A DNA stretch of 64,000 nt from Pseudoalteromonas arctica A 37-1-2 (GCF_000238395.3 NZ_CP011026.1:186001-250000); one strand, 5' to 3'. Counted from the first letter of the stretch, positions 1-13,294 are shown. Notes: generated by a model from the sequence alone, not told the origin. A program made the numbers and translations.

Positions 1-36
1 TATTTGTTATGCTCCTTTAAAAGTTAAGGAGTAGTT

Positions 37-1125
37 ATGTTCCAATTAATTCAGCAAAATGATGGTTTATCAATCGGTGTATTTGGTATTGGTGGGTGCG
101 GCTGTAATACGCTTAACAGTATTTTTGAGCAACGCGAGTCTGAACAGGCGCACTTGTACAGTGTTAATACCGACAAAGTGGTGCTTAAGCATACGCAAAG
201 TGATGAAGCTGTGCTTATAGGTGCTGAGCTAACTCATGGTTATGGTGCCGGCGCCGACCCTAAAGTTGGTTTACAGGCTGCGGAAGAGAGTAAAGATCAG
301 CTTTTAACGTTAATTAATGGCTGCGATATAATACTCTGTGCAACAGGATTGGGTGGTGGTACTGGGACTGGCGCAAGTCCGTATATTGCTCAACTTGCTA
401 GTGAGCAAGGTAAACCCATTATATTTGTTGCTACATTGCCATTTAGTAGTGAAGGGCAATTTAGGAGTAATATAGCGCAAGCAGGTTTAAATGAGCTTAA
501 AGAGCATGCTAATGCTGTTATTACTCTCCCAAACGATCAACTGATTGAAGTGCTAGGTAATGATATTGGTTTATTTGACGCCTTTAAGCATAGCAACCAA
601 ATACTTCATTCACTGATAAAATCATTAATAGACATGCTTTGTTTTCAAGGTTTGATCAACGTTGATTTAAATGATTTTGCCAAAATTATGGACTGCCAAG
701 GCGATGCGGTATTAGGTGTTGGTAAATGCAATGAAGAAAGTGAGCTTACTACTGCGCTCAATGGGGCACTTAATAACCCGTTAGTTAACCAGGTCGATAT
801 GTCATCAAGTACGGGGGTAATTATACAAGTAAATTGCAAAGATGAGATTTCTTTAGGAAGTTATAATCTAATTACAGATACTGTGCGCCAGCAGGTAAGT
901 CCTAATGCTTTGGTTATTTGTGGTGTTTCAAAAATTGAAAACTTAGCAACCAATTATGAGCTATTAGTTATTGCTACGGGCGCGAGTTCAAAAATGGTCG
1001 TTGATAAAACTCAAAGTGATTCAAGTCCTGACATCGCGACTAGTAAACCAAAGCCATCTGATATTTTTGATATCCCTGCTTTTATAAGAAATCAATCTGC
1101 ACCACCTAGTAAAAGCGCTTTATAG
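37..1125 (+). CDS. FtsZ-like tubulin-family GTPase (second FtsZ paralogue)
   Basis: The protein (362 residues) has the FtsZ fold signatures: an N-terminal glycine-rich nucleotide loop (GIGGCGCN, about 17-24), the tubulin signature GGGTGTG at 106-112 and an intact T7 loop NVDLND at 208-213. The T7 loop supplies the catalytic aspartates for GTP hydrolysis in the next subunit of a polymer. The last 22 residues contain DIFDIPAFIRNQ, very close to the FtsZ tail peptide that binds FtsA and ZipA. A good Shine-Dalgarno (AAGGAG) precedes the ATG. The core is diverged from housekeeping FtsZ and the gene is not in a division/cell-wall cluster: a ferredoxin gene follows. I infer a second, specialised FtsZ that may co-assemble with or modulate the main Z ring. 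Family assignment is secure; the role is unknown. Confidence 0.85.
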   Translation: MFQLIQQNDGLSIGVFGIGGCGCNTLNSIFEQRESEQAHLYSVNTDKVVLKHTQSDEAVLIGAELTHGYGAGADPKVGLQAAEESKDQLLTLINGCDIILCATGLGGGTGTGASPYIAQLASEQGKPIIFVATLPFSSEGQFRSNIAQAGLNELKEHANAVITLPNDQLIEVLGNDIGLFDAFKHSNQILHSLIKSLIDMLCFQGLINVDLNDFAKIMDCQGDAVLGVGKCNEESELTTALNGALNNPLVNQVDMSSSTGVIIQVNCKDEISLGSYNLITDTVRQQVSPNALVICGVSKIENLATNYELLVIATGASSKMVVDKTQSDSSPDIATSKPKPSDIFDIPAFIRNQSAPPSKSAL

Positions 1126-1461
1126 GGTTTGCAAGCAAAGACAGCGGTATATAGCTATGTGTAAGCACAACTACAGGACGATTTAGATAGAAATTTATTA
1201 GCTTTGTTATAACCTATATAAATAAAGGCTTTGCGGATATTTATATTGATTAAGATCAACAAAGCCACAGAGAAAAATAGGCATAATTCGTGGCTGCAAT
1301 TTACACCTAAAAATAAAATGGTGTGTTACGAATGTGTGCTACGATTTAAAGAAAAATAAAGGTTTATTATTGAACTGGACTTGTATCAAAAGTAGTCAAA
1401 AAACATTTAGTTTAACTCTATCTTTTTGTTTTATAATGATATTAATTGAAAAGGCTAAAAA
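1126..1461. other. Intergenic region between ftsZ-like gene and ferredoxin
   Basis: This 336-base AT-rich gap has no convincing ORF or strong terminator hairpin. Its right end carries a candidate -10 box TATAAT at 1432-1437 for the ferredoxin gene, with only a weak -35 (TTTAAC at 1411-1416, 15-base spacing). Confidence 0.4.
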
Positions 1462-1710
1462 GTGGCTCTACTCATAAATAGTAAATGCATTAACTGCGAT
1501 ATGTGTGACCCAGAGTGCCCTAATGAGGCTATTTATATGGGCGCGAAGATATACCAAATAGATGCTAATAAATGTACTGAGTGTGTAGGGCATTATGATA
1601 AACCTACTTGTGTAAGTGTATGTCCAATTGACTGTATAAAGCCCGATCCTAATAAGCGTGAAAGTTTAGATGAGCTGGCTGATAAGTTTGTGCTGCTAAC
1701 GAACTTATAA
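1462..1710 (+). CDS. yfhL: YfhL-family 2[4Fe-4S] ferredoxin
   Basis: This 82-residue protein carries two cluster-binding motifs. Cysteines 9, 12, 15 and 19 form the first (CINCDMCDPEC). Cysteines 38, 41, 50 and 54 form the second, with the insertion between Cys41 and Cys50 that is typical of the YfhL/Allochromatium-type bacterial ferredoxins. A ninth cysteine (58) replaces the usual PIPN stretch. The protein should be a low-potential cytoplasmic electron carrier. Translation starts at a GTG, because no in-frame ATG lies before the first conserved residues. The gene appears monocistronic, with its own TATAAT upstream. Function as a ferredoxin is clear; the redox partner is not. Confidence 0.9.
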   Translation: MALLINSKCINCDMCDPECPNEAIYMGAKIYQIDANKCTECVGHYDKPTCVSVCPIDCIKPDPNKRESLDELADKFVLLTNL

Positions 1711-1924
1711 CTTGTTCAGGTATTTTGCTAAGCCGCTTTTTACTATTGGCTAAAAATTATCTACATTACTTATTTAGCTTGTAGTTAAAGTCCGCTGTCA
1801 TACATTTTTAGTTTCAATCAAATCTTATTACCTTCATTAATTATCAATTATATTGTGTTACCTTAAGGCTTTATAAACTCAAGTATTAATCTAAGTTTTA
1901 GATTGCATTCTATAGGAGTCTATT

Positions 1925-2638
1925 TTGCATATAGGTATTAATGCTATTCAGGCTGTATCTTCAAAGCAAGCCATATTTATTAATGATGAGTTCCGAGTAT
2001 TTGTAATTGGCGATCTTGATGGTGATTTACCTGCCTTAAAAAGCGCACTTAATAACGTAAATTTTAACCCTGAAAGAGATACTTTGTTTTGCCTAGGCGA
2101 TTTTGTTGATCGCGGGGATAAAACATATGACTTATTTACATACTTACAAGCCATTAGGGCATGTATGATATTAGGTAATCATGAGCATTTAATGTTGGAA
2201 TCACTATTAAGTAATGATGAAGCGGCTTTTAAATTATGGACTGACAATGGTGGCAATTGGCACAAGTCGGTATCGAGTGAAAAGCTCAATGTTATGTGCG
2301 ATGAGTTATTAACTAAGCCTCTTTCAATAGTACTTGAATATCGCGGCTATAAAATTGGGTTGTCTCATACATTTGCCCAATCGTGGGATTGGGAAAATTA
2401 CCCTGATGATAAATCGGTGATTGTGCAATCTCTATTGTGGGATCGCGAAGTAGTTAAACAAAATAAGGTAGTTAAAAGTCATGGAGTCGACTTTTCAATA
2501 CATGGACATAACTCAACTAAAGCACCTTTTTGGGTGGGTAATAGTTATCATATAGATACCAATTATTATGGTGGAAAGCCGACATTACTCGAGCTTTCAG
2601 AGGTTATTGCTATATTTGAAAAGTCATCTGATCTTTAG
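1925..2638 (+). CDS. PP2A-like metallophosphoesterase / protein phosphatase
   Basis: The 237-residue protein has the calcineurin-like phosphoesterase motifs in order: GDLDGD at 29-34, GDFVDRG at 58-64, GNHE at 84-87, a metal-ligand histidine in GLSHTF (H148) and GHN at 194-196. This is the pattern of the bacterial PrpA/PrpB and lambda phosphatase group, two-metal Ser/Thr phosphatases. The first motif normally reads GDxHG; here the histidine is aspartate, so the metal site may differ. The start is TTG, supported by TAGGAG about seven bases upstream and the absence of an early in-frame ATG. No signal peptide is visible, so it should be cytoplasmic. Substrate unknown. Confidence 0.8.
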   Translation: MHIGINAIQAVSSKQAIFINDEFRVFVIGDLDGDLPALKSALNNVNFNPERDTLFCLGDFVDRGDKTYDLFTYLQAIRACMILGNHEHLMLESLLSNDEAAFKLWTDNGGNWHKSVSSEKLNVMCDELLTKPLSIVLEYRGYKIGLSHTFAQSWDWENYPDDKSVIVQSLLWDREVVKQNKVVKSHGVDFSIHGHNSTKAPFWVGNSYHIDTNYYGGKPTLLELSEVIAIFEKSSDL

Positions 2639-2783
2639 GGTTTTCTACTTTTTAAATATTATTCGGCAGCTTTGCTTTTTAAAATGTAAGCTGCTGACTA
2701 CCACACCTAATTATCCCCTTTGTTTTTTCTATACACTCTATGATTTATGCACCGTAATTATTTTATTAAGCTATTAAATACAA

Positions 2784-2821
2784 CAAAGCCGCTCTTAGTT
2801 TATTAATTGAGAGCGGCTTTG
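2784..2821 (+). terminator. Hairpin terminator after phosphatase gene
   Basis: A perfect 12-bp stem (2784-2795 with 2810-2821, arm CAAAGCCGCTCT) encloses a 14-base loop. It lies in the 392-base gap 2639-3030. There is no long T tract beyond the TTT in the stem, so efficiency is uncertain. The rest of the gap is AT-rich leader for the receptor gene. Confidence 0.6.
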
Positions 2822-3030
2822 ATGTGTGGGCTGGGTTTTAACTTTCATTTAATAGGTATAAATACAGTTAAAAGAGACGTTTATTTAATTTAATATTGTT
2901 GGTTAACAAACGGTTAAGTTTGGCTGTGTAGAATTGGGAACAATTTTTGCCATTACGTGAATAATTTGCGTAAAAGGACTAACTTCTCGCTTTAGTTTTA
3001 TGAGCAGATTTAAATGGAACAGCCTCTCAC

Positions 3031-5958
3031 ATGATAGTAGCAAGTATATACCCTTTCCCTTTTTCAACGTTTTGTAAGTCATCATTTTATGTATCAATTT
3101 TTTCTGCTTTGGGTTCTACGTGTGCTTTTGCAGCGCAAGAAAACGAAAACTCGCAGCACACAAAAGATATGGAAGTAATAGAGGTACGTGGCATCCGTTC
3201 AAGTATGGCCGAAAACTTAGATGTAAAACACATGTCTGGCTCAGTGGTTGATGCAATTACAGCGGAAGACATTGGGAAGTTCCCTGATAAAAACGTTGCG
3301 GACTCTCTTCAGCGTGTACCTGGTGTGGTAATTGAGCGTGACGGCGGAGAAGGTTCATCAGTCAGTATTCGTGGTTTGTCGTCGGCGCTAACTTTTACAC
3401 AGCTTAATGGTAATTTTATTGCGTCTTCTCCGGGAGAGCCTTCGCGTTCGTTTGATTATGCTTTGTTACCGTCTTCGATGATTGAAAGTGTAGAGGTTTA
3501 TAAATCGCCAGAGGCACGCTTAGATGAAGGAGGGGTTGGTGGTACTGTATTAATGCATAGCCGAAAGCCTTTGAGTATGGATGCAAACTCAGGTGTATTT
3601 AATGTAGAGAGTACTTACGCTGATGTTACAAAAGAGTACGAACCGCAGTTTACGGGTTTGTATTCATGGAAAAATGACGACGAAAACGTTGGTGTATTAG
3701 TTGGCTATACGTATCAGGAGCGAACAAACAGAACACTTTCGGGCGGAACTGATGCAAATATATGGCGCTATACTGGTACTGGGCAACCTACAGATATAAA
3801 CGGTAACGCAGTTGATAACAATAATGGGTGGGATGCTATTAATGATGCAAACGGTAACAGTTACGATGGCGTTTGGTTTCCACAAGTTGTGCGAGGTTCA
3901 GTCCTTAACGAAAAACGTGAGCGCGAAGGAATTCAATTTAGTACGCAGTGGCGACCAACAAATCGTTTAGAGCTTGGATTTAATTACTTTGGCTTTACAC
4001 TCGGCCAAGACAGAACAGAATCTGTGATTGATATACCAGAGTGGTCTTTAAATTCTGATTTTTTAACGGATGTAAACCTTGATGAGTCGGGCGCTATTGT
4101 TACAGGTATGCAATACGATGCAATGGCAAGCGATATTGAAAGTGATATGCAGTTTCCGTGGATGCGCGGCAGTTATGTACGTGAAGAATCCACCTCCAAT
4201 ACCTTTGATTTTAATTTAACTTATGAAGGCGATAATTTTAAAGCGCGTTTTGTCGTGGGTAATACAAAATCAGAAGGAGGACCAGAAGAAAGTTGGGAAG
4301 CTGCATATAAAAGTTCAAACGCGGGCGAAAACGCCATTGCTATTCAAAATGCTGCTCAAACGGCTGGCTGGTCACTCAATCAAAATAATGTATCACTTAA
4401 TATTGACCCAAATACACTAGCTAACTTGCAAAGTGGAATTGGAGGCGGTCGTGATTCGGGCTCTTCAAACTCAAGTTTTGTACGCAGTGAGTTAGAAGAA
4501 GATTATTACCAAGCTGATGTGGATCTTTATGTTGATTGGGGCTTTTTAAAAACAATTAGAACCGGTGTCAAATATCGTAACTCCACGCTTCATCGTGAAA
4601 CTGGCAATACCTTCTTTTTAGATCCTAATTTTGATATTGCTGCGGGCGAAGCAAGCGAGCAAGGTATTACGCGTTTTGACAGCTACCAATGGAATGGTGG
4701 AATGCCATTAGCTCAAAATGTATTTACTAGTGAGAGTAATATAGTAGGGGGTTTTGATATAAACCAAATGCCAAGTATCGACTGGGATAAATATCGCGAT
4801 ATGGTTACTACTAGCTATGTACCTTATACACGTATTGAAGATAACTTTGTTTACGACATTGAAGAAAAAATATCTGTTTTTTATATTCAAGGCGATTTTG
4901 AGTTTAGTGAAGTAAGAGGTAATTTGGGCGTGCGTGTTGTGCAAACAAAAATATTTACTTCATCTACCGACTTATATACCTACCAATTAGATCACACAAA
5001 TGACAAAACAGGCGAGCCAGTAACTGGTGACGCACGCTTTGTAGAAGACTATCAATTAGTCACTCAGCAAAACGAAGACACTCAAATACTACCAAGCTTT
5101 AATATAGCGTGGGATGCAACTGACGATTTAGTTATTCGTGGGGCAATAGCAAAAGTAATGTCTCGTCCTGATTACAGCGATTTAGGTGCGCAGCAGCGTA
5201 TTACGTTTGTATCGGATGAATGGGCAAATGATAGAGCTGCATTTAATGAACAGCCAGGTTTTAGCGGCAGTGGTGGTAATAAAAACTTGAAGCCATTTGA
5301 ATCGGTGCAGGCTGACTTATCTATTGAGTATTATTATGCAAAGGGTTCTGCGGTTGGATTGGCACTTTTTCATAAGAAAGTAGATAACTTTGTTGTGCCA
5401 CTGGTAATTGATGTAGAGCAAAACTTTGCCGGTAAAAATAATATAGTAGATGCAGGAACCATTAATATAGCTCCGTACAGTACTGTAGGTAATGGTACCG
5501 ATGCAGTATCTAAAGGCGCGGAAGTATTTATCCAGCATGCGTTTGATAATGGCTTTGGTTTTTATGCAAACTACACCTATAACAAAACCAATAAAGCAGA
5601 TGTAACAGTAAATGATAAAGAGTTTGGTCAATCGGCATTAATAGGCAGTGCAAAGTATCAGTACAACACCTCTGTTTATTATGAAGGTGACGCTTTTAAT
5701 GTGCGCGCTTCATATAACAAACGAGGGGAGACAGTATTAGGCATTAATAGTGGGTTAAATGTATATCAAGATCCATACGAACAGGTTGATGTTAATGCAT
5801 CGGTTAATTTGTATGAAGGGCTAAGCTTAACAGCTGCTGTTATTAATTTAACTAAGTCGGAATCGGTAACGCGTTTAGGTGATGATACAGATGCACGATT
5901 ACTTAACTCAAGCTATTCAGGACGACGCTATTACGCAGGCTTTAATTATAGTTTTTAA
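3031..5958 (+). CDS. TonB-dependent outer-membrane receptor (large, Alteromonadales type)
   Basis: The 975-residue protein begins with a signal sequence ending near AFA-AQE (about residue 34). A TonB-box-like stretch (MEVIEVRG, about 47-54) follows, then a plug domain with EDIGKFPDKNVADSLQRVPG and SVSIRGL, and a long beta-barrel ending in an aromatic residue (GFNYSF). The DIGKFPD-NVA-LQR-PGV wording is typical of the large receptors of the TIGR01782 type in marine and oligotrophic proteobacteria, which import complex carbohydrates or peptides. The n-region is unusually weakly charged and no strong ribosome site precedes the ATG. No degradative enzyme is adjacent, so the substrate cannot be read from context. 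Confidence 0.9.
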   Translation: MIVASIYPFPFSTFCKSSFYVSIFSALGSTCAFAAQENENSQHTKDMEVIEVRGIRSSMAENLDVKHMSGSVVDAITAEDIGKFPDKNVADSLQRVPGVVIERDGGEGSSVSIRGLSSALTFTQLNGNFIASSPGEPSRSFDYALLPSSMIESVEVYKSPEARLDEGGVGGTVLMHSRKPLSMDANSGVFNVESTYADVTKEYEPQFTGLYSWKNDDENVGVLVGYTYQERTNRTLSGGTDANIWRYTGTGQPTDINGNAVDNNNGWDAINDANGNSYDGVWFPQVVRGSVLNEKREREGIQFSTQWRPTNRLELGFNYFGFTLGQDRTESVIDIPEWSLNSDFLTDVNLDESGAIVTGMQYDAMASDIESDMQFPWMRGSYVREESTSNTFDFNLTYEGDNFKARFVVGNTKSEGGPEESWEAAYKSSNAGENAIAIQNAAQTAGWSLNQNNVSLNIDPNTLANLQSGIGGGRDSGSSNSSFVRSELEEDYYQADVDLYVDWGFLKTIRTGVKYRNSTLHRETGNTFFLDPNFDIAAGEASEQGITRFDSYQWNGGMPLAQNVFTSESNIVGGFDINQMPSIDWDKYRDMVTTSYVPYTRIEDNFVYDIEEKISVFYIQGDFEFSEVRGNLGVRVVQTKIFTSSTDLYTYQLDHTNDKTGEPVTGDARFVEDYQLVTQQNEDTQILPSFNIAWDATDDLVIRGAIAKVMSRPDYSDLGAQQRITFVSDEWANDRAAFNEQPGFSGSGGNKNLKPFESVQADLSIEYYYAKGSAVGLALFHKKVDNFVVPLVIDVEQNFAGKNNIVDAGTINIAPYSTVGNGTDAVSKGAEVFIQHAFDNGFGFYANYTYNKTNKADVTVNDKEFGQSALIGSAKYQYNTSVYYEGDAFNVRASYNKRGETVLGINSGLNVYQDPYEQVDVNASVNLYEGLSLTAAVINLTKSESVTRLGDDTDARLLNSSYSGRRYYAGFNYSF

Positions 5959-5987
5959 TTAACGGCATACGTAATACTTTATTAAAC

Positions 5988-6010
5988 GCCAACTAAAAAA
6001 TGTAGTTGGC
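5988..6010 (+). terminator. Possible terminator after receptor gene
   Basis: An 8-bp inverted repeat (GCCAACTA with TAGTTGGC, 7-base loop) lies 29 bases after the receptor stop codon. The following sequence is only moderately T-rich, so this is a weak terminator candidate. Confidence 0.4.
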
Positions 6011-6166
6011 TTAGCCTAACAGCACCTAATATTGTAGTTTTATCTATGCAGATAGTTTAACTGCTCATATGTTGGTTGTTTAATAGGCAGAAAAAGCTCT
6101 GCAGCCCTTTATTTGTATAGCTTTCATACTAAATTCATTTAATTGTCAAAAAGCTGAAATAAAACA

Positions 6167-6202
6167 TTGACCCCCGCTCGAATCTCCCTATAATGCGACC
6201 CC
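6167..6202 (+). promoter_or_regulatory. rRNA operon promoter P1
   Basis: TTGACC (6167-6172) and TATAAT (6189-6194) are separated by 16 bases. They are followed by a GC-rich discriminator GCGACCCC (6195-6202), the layout expected of a growth-rate and ppGpp controlled rRNA promoter. The AT-rich run upstream could serve as an UP element. Confidence 0.8.
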
Positions 6203-6304
6203 ACTGAGACGGGAAACGCCAACGCATAGCGAGGCACGAACTACTCAGAGAGTTAAATAAAACTTCGGTTTTAAATCTTCCAAAAGAAAGTTTAAAACTA
6301 AGTG

Positions 6305-6332
6305 TTGACTCGAAAAATAAAGGGTGTATTAT
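6305..6332 (+). promoter_or_regulatory. rRNA operon promoter P2
   Basis: TTGACT (6305-6310) and TATTAT (6327-6332) with 16-base spacing form a second promoter about 140 bases after P1, the usual tandem arrangement for gammaproteobacterial rRNA operons. Confidence 0.7.
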
Positions 6333-6366
6333 TCGCATCCCTTGAGACGCTAAAGCGACTCAAAAC

Positions 6367-6380
6367 GTTCTTTAACAATA
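6367..6380 (+). promoter_or_regulatory. boxA antitermination site in rRNA leader
   Basis: GTTCTTTAACAATA matches the rRNA leader boxA (consensus TGCTCTTTAACA) and is followed by the conserved ATCTGTGTGGGCAC element, as in Escherichia coli. In RNA it recruits the NusB/NusE antitermination complex. Confidence 0.8.
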
Positions 6381-6591
6381 TAAAGCAATCATCTGTGTGG
6401 GCACTCGTACAGATTGAGTTCTAACAGCCAACCTACTTAGGTAGCGAGGCAAACAAATTAGAGTCTCAATTGAAAGCTGAGTGACCAACAGAATAGTTAT
6501 TTAGGTAATTATTCGGCACAGTCAATTCAATATCGAAAGATATTAAAATAAATTCAGAATTCATTGAGCTGTCGAAAGACATAAAACTTTT

Positions 6592-8127
<1,536 letters not shown>

Positions 8128-8425
8128 TACGATTTAGAACTTATTTGTTCGTAGTGTCCACACAGATGATTGTTAATTAGTGCGTGTCCTTCGGGATAAC
8201 TAATTAATATGCTCTTTAAAAATTTGGAAAAGCTGATAATAAAATTCTGATAGATACATTGTATTTATCAAGAGTTTTCAAAAGTAAAAAAAGAATGGTA
8301 GCAGTACCATTCAGTGCCATTTAGTTAACTCTTAGGAGTTGATTGATTGGTATCTACTTTAGTATTCAATATTGACTTCTGGCGAAGTTAAACTGTCACA
8401 AAACAAAGACCCGTTTGGGTTGTAT
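8128..8425 (+). other. 16S-23S internal transcribed spacer without tRNA
   Basis: The spacer is about 298 bases. I find neither tRNA-Ile/Ala nor tRNA-Glu sequence in it, unlike Escherichia coli operons. It holds a second boxA (TGCTCTTTAAAA, 8210-8221). Sequence flanking 16S and 23S should pair to make RNase III processing stems. Confidence 0.75.
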
Positions 8426-11315
<2,890 letters not shown>

Positions 11316-11526
11316 TACAACGCCAAACGCGTTTTATGTGATAGTGAAACAAGCGAAGAAGTTAATATGACTAAAGTAGATATTACTTAAGAAAGACTTA
11401 AAAAATATTATCAGATATTTTCCAAATTCAAGAGGTGACTCTTAGCGCGTAGCGTTAAAGTTGAGGCACCTTGCGCAAAGAAAATGGTAGCACTACGTGC
11501 TTGTCATTGATTCTTTGCACCTAATT

Positions 11527-11645
11527 TGCTTGGTGACAATAGCGTTTTGGACCCACCTGATTCCATGCCGAACTCAGTAGTGAAACGAAACAGCGCCGAT
11601 GATAGTGTAGCATTTGCTATGTGAAAGTAGGACATTACCAGGCTT
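11527..11645 (+). rRNA. rrf: 5S ribosomal RNA
   Basis: The 119-base gene begins TGCTTGGTGACAATAGCG and ends TTACCAGGCTT. It contains the conserved CCATGCCGAACTCAG core, and its termini pair (GCTTGGT with ACCAGGC). It closes the operon 211 bases after 23S, with no tRNA between or after. Confidence 0.95.
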
Positions 11646-11655
11646 CAAATTGTAG

Positions 11656-11686
11656 AAAGCCCGAATCTAACGATTCGGGCTTTTTT
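11656..11686 (+). terminator. rRNA operon terminator
   Basis: A perfect 12-bp stem (AAAGCCCGAATC with GATTCGGGCTTT) with a four-base loop and a run of six T at 11681-11686 makes a strong intrinsic terminator ten bases after 5S. Confidence 0.92.
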
Positions 11687-11815
11687 ACGTCTGCAGAAAA
11701 GTGAAATGCGCGCAATTAACACACACTCACATCAACACCTAGCACGCAGGTCGGGCAAGCGCAGCGAATCCCGACGTTAAAATCACAACAAAATCCCTCA
11801 ATATCTTAGTCGGCC

Positions 11816-11920
11816 AATACAGTAGCATTTGCTACGTGGCTCTCCACCGCTGAAGGTATCATGACATCACACAAGCATTAAGTTGTAGAGCTCCCGAAAC
11901 TAACGAGCTGGGCTTTTTAC
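11816..11920 (+). pseudogene. Decayed 5S rRNA 3' end plus terminator (relic 1)
   Basis: AGTAGCATTTGCTACGTG at 11821-11838 repeats the 3' part of 5S (TGTAGCATTTGCTATGTG). The stretch 11868-11920 follows the 5S 3' end and its terminator in order: aAGcaTTaAgTTGTAGAg, then CTCCCGAAACTAACGAGCTGGGCTTTTTAC. The 5' half is not recognisable. Between the real terminator and this relic, 11750-11775 forms a GTCGGG/CCCGAC hairpin of the kind common in intergenic DNA. Confidence 0.6.
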
Positions 11921-11990
11921 ATTTTTAGAAAAGTGATTCAGGTATTCCTCTAGAGCGAAGCGTCTCTCAGTGAATAATCTACTTAATTTA

Positions 11991-12117
11991 ACGAGTTAAA
12001 GTGGCATCGCCGATGCGAGTGTAGTTTTTCACTGTGACTTCCTAACGCCGAGGGCACTTATTGCACTGTACAAAGCTTCGAATTAAAGAAAGTCCTAACC
12101 GAAATAGTCGTTTTTTG
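11991..12117 (+). pseudogene. Decayed 5S rRNA plus terminator (relic 2)
   Basis: GCATCGCCGATGCGAGTGTAG at 12003-12023 matches the 5S segment CAGCGCCGATGATAGTGTAG. Downstream, GCTTCGAATTAAAGAAAGTCC and a T6 run near 12111-12116 follow the order of the 5S end and terminator. It is more degraded than relic 1, and its hairpin no longer pairs well. The 262 bases that follow, to 12382, are AT-rich with nothing else I can identify. Confidence 0.5.
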
Positions 12118-12382
12118 CATATATAGAATGTAAAAATATGAGTGAATAATATCAATTCAAATATATAAGCAGATTGGTATTATATAAAAAGTATGAGCTC
12201 CTCATAAGTCGAAGTTATTTTAAATTAATGGTGTTAGTTAATGATTACTCGTTAACAAACCTCTGACTTAACTTGTTTATGAAGACAATGAATACTAATA
12301 TAATTTCATGACCTTATAACTAAAATTTATTGAGTTAGTTGTTTTAAAATTACTACCAATAATGATTGTGAGCTGTAACTAG

Positions 12383-13018
12383 ATGCCCTATGAAACATTT
12401 TTAGATGACTCTACTTCGCTAGTTGAATTTACACGTATTTACTTAGCTATTTTTTATACTTTTGTTGCGGGGTTTTATACATTTAGAATTATTTATAAAA
12501 ATAGAGACACACCATCAGGCGTTATTTATCCCGGAGATAAGTTTTGTACTAGTTGGTGGAACCATATGGTTTTTAAGTTTTTCAGAGCTGCTATTTGGTT
12601 TATATGTGTAATTAGAGTGTTTGTACCTGAGTTAGATAGCTACCTTGGGTTATTCCCAATTCTCAATGGCTGGCCAGGTGTATTATTTGGCGATATTTTA
12701 TTGAGTGCAGGTTTTATTTTGACGATGTTTGTACATTTTCATATGGCGGCACTTTGGCGTTCAGGAATTGATCCTAAGGGGCCGCATGAGCTTAAAACAT
12801 CAGGACTATATGAATACTCTAGGAATCCGATGTATTTAGGTGTTGTAGCTGCACAGGTGGGTTTCTTTTTAGCCTTACCTAGTATATTTAGTTTGACCTG
12901 TTTGGTTATTGGTTTTATAGCTATATATAGACAGACGTTAGTTGAAGAAGCTCATTTAGCTCATCGCTTTTCAACACAATATAAAGAGTATAAGCAACTA
13001 GTCCCTCGCTGGTTATAG
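12383..13018 (+). CDS. Isoprenylcysteine/phospholipid methyltransferase-family membrane protein
   Basis: The 211-residue protein has about five hydrophobic segments. The C-terminal signature of the ICMT/PEMT methyltransferase fold is present: GLYEYSRNPMYLG at 141-153, then EEAHLAHRF (188-196) and a final Y-EY-LVPRW. In this family those segments bind S-adenosylmethionine at the membrane interface. Such bacterial proteins methylate lipids, small isoprenoid compounds or unknown substrates. The gene stands alone between the rRNA operon and a MITE-like repeat, so no pathway is suggested. Fold assignment is good; substrate is unknown. Confidence 0.75.
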   Translation: MPYETFLDDSTSLVEFTRIYLAIFYTFVAGFYTFRIIYKNRDTPSGVIYPGDKFCTSWWNHMVFKFFRAAIWFICVIRVFVPELDSYLGLFPILNGWPGVLFGDILLSAGFILTMFVHFHMAALWRSGIDPKGPHELKTSGLYEYSRNPMYLGVVAAQVGFFLALPSIFSLTCLVIGFIAIYRQTLVEEAHLAHRFSTQYKEYKQLVPRWL

Positions 13019-13132
13019 CTTGGGATTAAGCTTTGAATATATGAATTTTAATTGAAGAGTTAGTGGGTGCTCTGTGTTGAATTGCTAAAATCCAGCAAGA
13101 TGGACATAAATCAGATCACTTCTTTTTGTTTT

Positions 13133-13294
13133 ATACCAATTCGCTTAATTAAGTGATCTATTTTGAGGATGGAAAAACGTGTTGATAGCTAGGCAAAAAA
13201 TTTGCTATTTAGTTGTTCTAAATGAGAATTTTTTAACACAGGTAGCGACACATTTAGCCCCGCAAAATGATTAAGTATTATTGCGGATCGGTAT
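13133..13294 (+). repeat. 162-bp MITE-like repeat, copy 1
   Basis: This block is nearly identical (about nine differences by eye) to 44115-44276 in the same orientation. Its ends are imperfect inverted repeats: ATACCAATTCGCTTAATTAAGTGATC at the left in two pieces resembles the complement of the right end, which starts ATACCGATCCGC. The element carries no ORF. It overlaps the 3' end of the GGDEF-EAL gene: bases 13271-13294, read on the minus strand, give IPIRNNT and the stop codon. Confidence 0.8.

Noticed and set aside
4708..5631. Minus-strand ORFs of 78 and 104 codons inside the large receptor gene
   Set aside because: They are antisense shadows of a well-supported coding frame, with no ribosome sites.
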